Origin: Owenweeksia sp.
Lineage (GTDB): Bacteria > Bacteroidota > Bacteroidia > Flavobacteriales > Schleiferiaceae
NCBI GenBank assembly: GCA_028285465.1
Contig: JANQPD010000081.1
Coordinates: 1 to 49,087, forward strand
Reading direction: 5' to 3'
Length of the DNA stretch: 49,087 bases
This document shows positions 46,743-49,087 of this stretch, piece by piece. The notes beneath the pieces are model-generated. The model searched no databases. It worked only from the letters and a program-made list of their open reading frames with translations, and had not been told where the DNA came from. The position numbers and the translations under genes are program-made. Position 1 is the stretch's first letter, and each line of letters opens with the position of its first letter.

Positions 46743-47464
46743 GTTTGAGATGCCTGATAGTCGATGACGAATATATTGCCAGAAAAATTCTGTCGGATTA
46801 TGTCGCGAAGGTTCCTGAGTTGAAATTAGTTGCTGCCTGTAGCTCTGCATTGCAGGTCCTTCATCATATTAAAAAGGGTGAGGTAGATGTTTTGTTTCTC
46901 GACATTCAAATGCCTGACCTTACAGGGCTGGATTTTCTGAAAATACTACCAAACAGGCCCGCCACCATTCTGACAACTGCCTATCCGGAATACGCTGTAC
47001 AGAGTTATGAGTTGGATGTGACAGACTATTTATTAAAACCGATAGATTTCGACCGGTTTTATATGGCGGTGGCTAAAGTCATCTCATTAAAAAAACCTAT
47101 TGTTGATCGTCCCTCAAGTACTTCCTCTCCGGAGCACGCAGATAAACTCTTCATCAAGGCGGATAACAAAATCATCAAGGTTGCATTTAATGAAATAGTG
47201 GTCATTAATGGTGATGGGCCTTATGTAAAGATTATTGCTGTGGATGGTCGCAAAATCATGTCGCTACAGTCTATGCAAAAATTAGAGGAATTACTTCCTA
47301 AAAATTTTTACAGAATTCATCGCTCTCACATTGTCAACATTGACCATATCGACAGCATTGATGGTAATATGATCCGATTAAAAGACCATACGGCTGTATT
47401 GAGCAAAAACAAACGAGATGAGTTCCTGAAGCTCATCGATCAGCTCAATTTATTGGGGGATTGA
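46739..47464 (+). CDS. LytTR response regulator
   Basis: A 241-residue regulator. The receiver domain has acidic pair Asp9-Asp10 and phospho-Asp55 in VLFLDIQMPDL, and the Lys in DYLLKPIDFDRF. The LytTR domain follows from about residue 135, with RIHRSHIVNIDHID and the end VLSKNKRDEFLKLIDQL. It overlaps the upstream kinase gene by ATGA. It probably binds near 45490-45690, the shared divergent region, but I could not identify paired 9-10 bp repeats there. Confidence 0.95.
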   Translation: MSLRCLIVDDEYIARKILSDYVAKVPELKLVAACSSALQVLHHIKKGEVDVLFLDIQMPDLTGLDFLKILPNRPATILTTAYPEYAVQSYELDVTDYLLKPIDFDRFYMAVAKVISLKKPIVDRPSSTSSPEHADKLFIKADNKIIKVAFNEIVVINGDGPYVKIIAVDGRKIMSLQSMQKLEELLPKNFYRIHRSHIVNIDHIDSIDGNMIRLKDHTAVLSKNKRDEFLKLIDQLNLLGD

Positions 47465-47624
47465 TTCAAATAGAAAGGGTACATTGAAAGAGTGTTGATG
47501 TTTGTTTGTAAGATGAATTCAGGAGAACTGAATTTATTTGAATACGCTATACCTTTATCGCACTCTAGACACAAGTCTTATTAATTCGGCAGAACTTTAT
47601 TACAGCTCTCAGGTCTTCTATAAA

Positions 47625-47654
47625 GTTCGATTTTGGTAAGCTTGGGGCTACAAA
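47625..47654. repeat. Putative right attachment remnant matching the tRNA-Arg 3' end
   Basis: GTTCGATT (47625-47632) and GGGGCTACAAA (47644-47654) equal the tRNA blocks at 37213-37220 and 37227-37237 in the same order. The spacer is 11 bases here against 6 in the tRNA, and the T stem is not kept, so this is not a working tRNA. Confidence 0.55.
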
Positions 47655-47668
47655 GTAGACAAGGCAGT

Positions 47669-47728
47669 GCTGCAACAGCAGCCATTGCACAGCAATGAGA
47701 ATCAAAGTTTAGCCCGCTCTGTAGCGGG
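47669..47728. other. Three short hairpins beside the attachment remnant
   Basis: GCTGC-AACA-GCAGC (47669-47682) is immediately followed by CATTGC-ACA-GCAATG (47683-47697). CCCGCT-CTGT-AGCGGG (47713-47728) follows, with GATTCCTTTTTCC after it. The last could be a plus-strand terminator for the LytTR gene; together they look like structured RNA or single-strand DNA. Confidence 0.4.
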
Positions 47729-47863
47729 GATTCCTTTTTCCTGCTCACCCACCCGCCATATAGGGCCGTTTGATAAAAGCGAGTAGGTTTTTCAAATCCG
47801 GCTATTTCCATCAGTTCAAAAAGCCTTGACTCAGGGATGTATTGAATATGCTACTCAATTCCT

Positions 47864-49087
47864 TCATGTTTCAGCCGGTTTATTTTTAGATTGTGATGTG
47901 ATATTAAGCTGCGCGAACATTTTTTTAACGACCAGCAGGATCCAAAACGTAATGCATACATCAATGGCGGTTGAACCGTAATACACCCAGTCCACACCGA
48001 AGAAGCGGGGCAGTAGCAGCATAACAGGTACGTAGAAAACCAGTTGCCGGGCCAGGCCAATAATGCTCCCGTATTTCTCCTGGTTGATGGCGGGGAAGAA
48101 AGTGAGCCCCATAAATACAATGGGCAGCAGGGGCAGAATAACCATAAAGATCCGCAGGTTGAAGAGTTCCTGCGCGGTAAACACCCGATCGGGCAGAACC
48201 AATTGCATGCTGGCATCGGGGAAAAGGCTTAGTACGAGCCAGAAGGGAGCCACAATGTAAAAGCCCGTTTTCGTGAACATCAAAAAACTCTCTTTGACAC
48301 GATCGTATTGTTTTGCGCCAAAATTGATGCCGATAACCGGCTGTAGAGCCCGCATCAGGCCAAAGAGGGGCGTCATGAAAAAGAGCAAGATACGGTTGGC
48401 AGCCGCAAAAAAGGAGAGGTCGCTTTCGGTACCATTGTTAACGATGGCGTTGAACACCACGATGGCTTGTACCAAGCCCATTACCGTCATAATGAAGCCA
48501 GGGAAACCCATTTTAAGAATGGACTGGAAAACTTCTTTGTCATAGTGCAGGGAATGGATGTTGGCTTTGAAAGAGGCCTTTCCTCGCTTGAAGTATAGGT
48601 AGCCCACCACACAGTAAATGAGCATACCAATATTAGTAGCCCAGGCGGCACCGCCCACACCCATATGGAAATAGGTGATAAAAACAGGAGTCAAAATAAG
48701 GTTGATCACCAAACCGTAGCTCATCATGATAGCGGCTGTTTTCATACGACCTTCGCCGCGTATGATGAAGTTCAGGCTCAGGCCATAGACCCAAAAAGGT
48801 GCCGCAAGAATAGTAATCTTGAAGTAGGTAATGCCATAAACCAGGACTTCTCCTTCGCCGCCCATCATTTTGATCAGCGGTTCGGCAAAAAAATATGAAG
48901 GGACAGCAAAAACGAAGGTAATCAGCAGTAAAAGAAGTGTTGTATTGGCGATCAGCTTCTGCTGGACACCCTTGTTATTGTCTCCCAGGGAAATGCTGAG
49001 CAGGTTAGCCGCTCCTGTGCCGGCCCAGGCGCCCAAGCCTAGCATAATGGAGGTTAAGGGATAGGCCAGAGCCACGCCCGCCAGGGC
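47864..49087 (-). CDS. MATE family efflux transporter (N-terminus cut by window edge)
   Basis: The frame is open at the window edge; about 407 residues are visible where the family usually has about 450, so roughly the first helix and a half are missing. The hydrophobic segments (about 11) have the MATE two-bundle layout. The starting ALAGVALAYPLTS, then GLGAWAGTGAANLLSISLGD, matches the family's N-terminal G-x-G-A/S-x-N/A segment, and the central VVFNAIVNNGTESDLSFFAA and GINFGAKQYDRVKESF mark the start of the second half. MATE proteins expel drugs or metabolites with Na+ or H+ exchange. It lies outside the likely island. Confidence 0.9.
   Translation of the reverse strand, partial: ALAGVALAYPLTSIMLGLGAWAGTGAANLLSISLGDNNKGVQQKLIANTTLLLLLITFVFAVPSYFFAEPLIKMMGGEGEVLVYGITYFKITILAAPFWVYGLSLNFIIRGEGRMKTAAIMMSYGLVINLILTPVFITYFHMGVGGAAWATNIGMLIYCVVGYLYFKRGKASFKANIHSLHYDKEVFQSILKMGFPGFIMTVMGLVQAIVVFNAIVNNGTESDLSFFAAANRILLFFMTPLFGLMRALQPVIGINFGAKQYDRVKESFLMFTKTGFYIVAPFWLVLSLFPDASMQLVLPDRVFTAQELFNLRIFMVILPLLPIVFMGLTFFPAINQEKYGSIIGLARQLVFYVPVMLLLPRFFGVDWVYYGSTAIDVCITFWILLVVKKMFAQLNITSQSKNKPAET

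Larger units (their letters stand above)
47465..47863. other. Gene-free stretch: tRNA-like repeat and three hairpins
   Basis: It contains fragments matching tRNA-Arg (47625-47632 and 47644-47654) and three small hairpins at 47669-47728. A 76-residue minus-strand frame at 47581-47811 has no recognisable features and I do not count it as a gene. A TATA-rich stretch lies between 47490 and 47560; no promoter was decided. Confidence 0.5.

Noticed and set aside
47621..47654. A second tRNA gene
   Set aside because: GTTCGATT is not flanked by pairing T stem arms and there is no anticodon arm upstream, so it is only a fragment.
47581..47811. A 76-residue minus-strand frame between the LytTR and MATE genes
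   Set aside because: No signal peptide, domain or convincing start; it covers the hairpins and tRNA-like repeat.

Overview
The window is chromosomal DNA of a bacterium in the phylum Bacteroidota, probably a member of the Flavobacteriia or Cytophagia; the genus cannot be read from it. The evidence is a complete type IX secretion (T9SS) core locus (porP/sprF, gldK, gldL, gldM, gldN), a secreted protein ending in a T9SS type A sorting domain, a TamL-type lipoprotein, LytS/LytTR two-component pairs including a propeller-Y_Y_Y sensor, and several promoter -7 boxes of the Bacteroidota form TAnnTTTG.

Layout. 1-6313: a truncated tamL, a divergent SPOUT RNA methyltransferase, an EamA transporter, and a two-gene operon for outer-membrane proteins (a PorV/PorQ-like barrel and a helix-hairpin-helix barrel). 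6377-10036: a one-spanner sensor kinase and its LytTR regulator. 10191-14362: an S9 peptidase, an M16 peptidase and an O-methyltransferase. 14499-22664, minus strand: groEL and groES, then the envelope operon miaB, small secreted protein, sigma-54 activator, lptE, very acidic protein, secG. 22910-32108, plus strand: topA, an arginase-fold protein that has lost its metal ligands, then porP-gldK-gldL-gldM-gldN closed by a terminator. 32175-37020: an FAD oxidoreductase, DUF983, an ABC-F ATPase, and the T9SS-exported esterase.

37162-47654 looks like a genomic island. It starts at tRNA-Arg(CCT). Pieces of that tRNA's 3' end recur, in the same order, about 10.4 kb downstream at 47625-47654. Between them lie a DUF2147-like protein, a TolC-like outer-membrane channel fused to an N-terminal ABC-type substrate-binding domain, a membrane-fusion lipoprotein, an RND pump with an in-frame 69-bp internal duplication, a DUF6268 barrel, and a divergent LytS/LytTR pair that may control them. 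No integrase is visible. A partial MATE exporter closes the window.

The most unusual item is the fusion of a substrate-binding domain to TolC in a complete tripartite efflux operon with its own two-component system. Others are the palindromic divergent promoter at 33618-33633, the cluster of TGACA/TGTCA half-sites before groES, and the metal-site-less arginase protein beside the T9SS genes.
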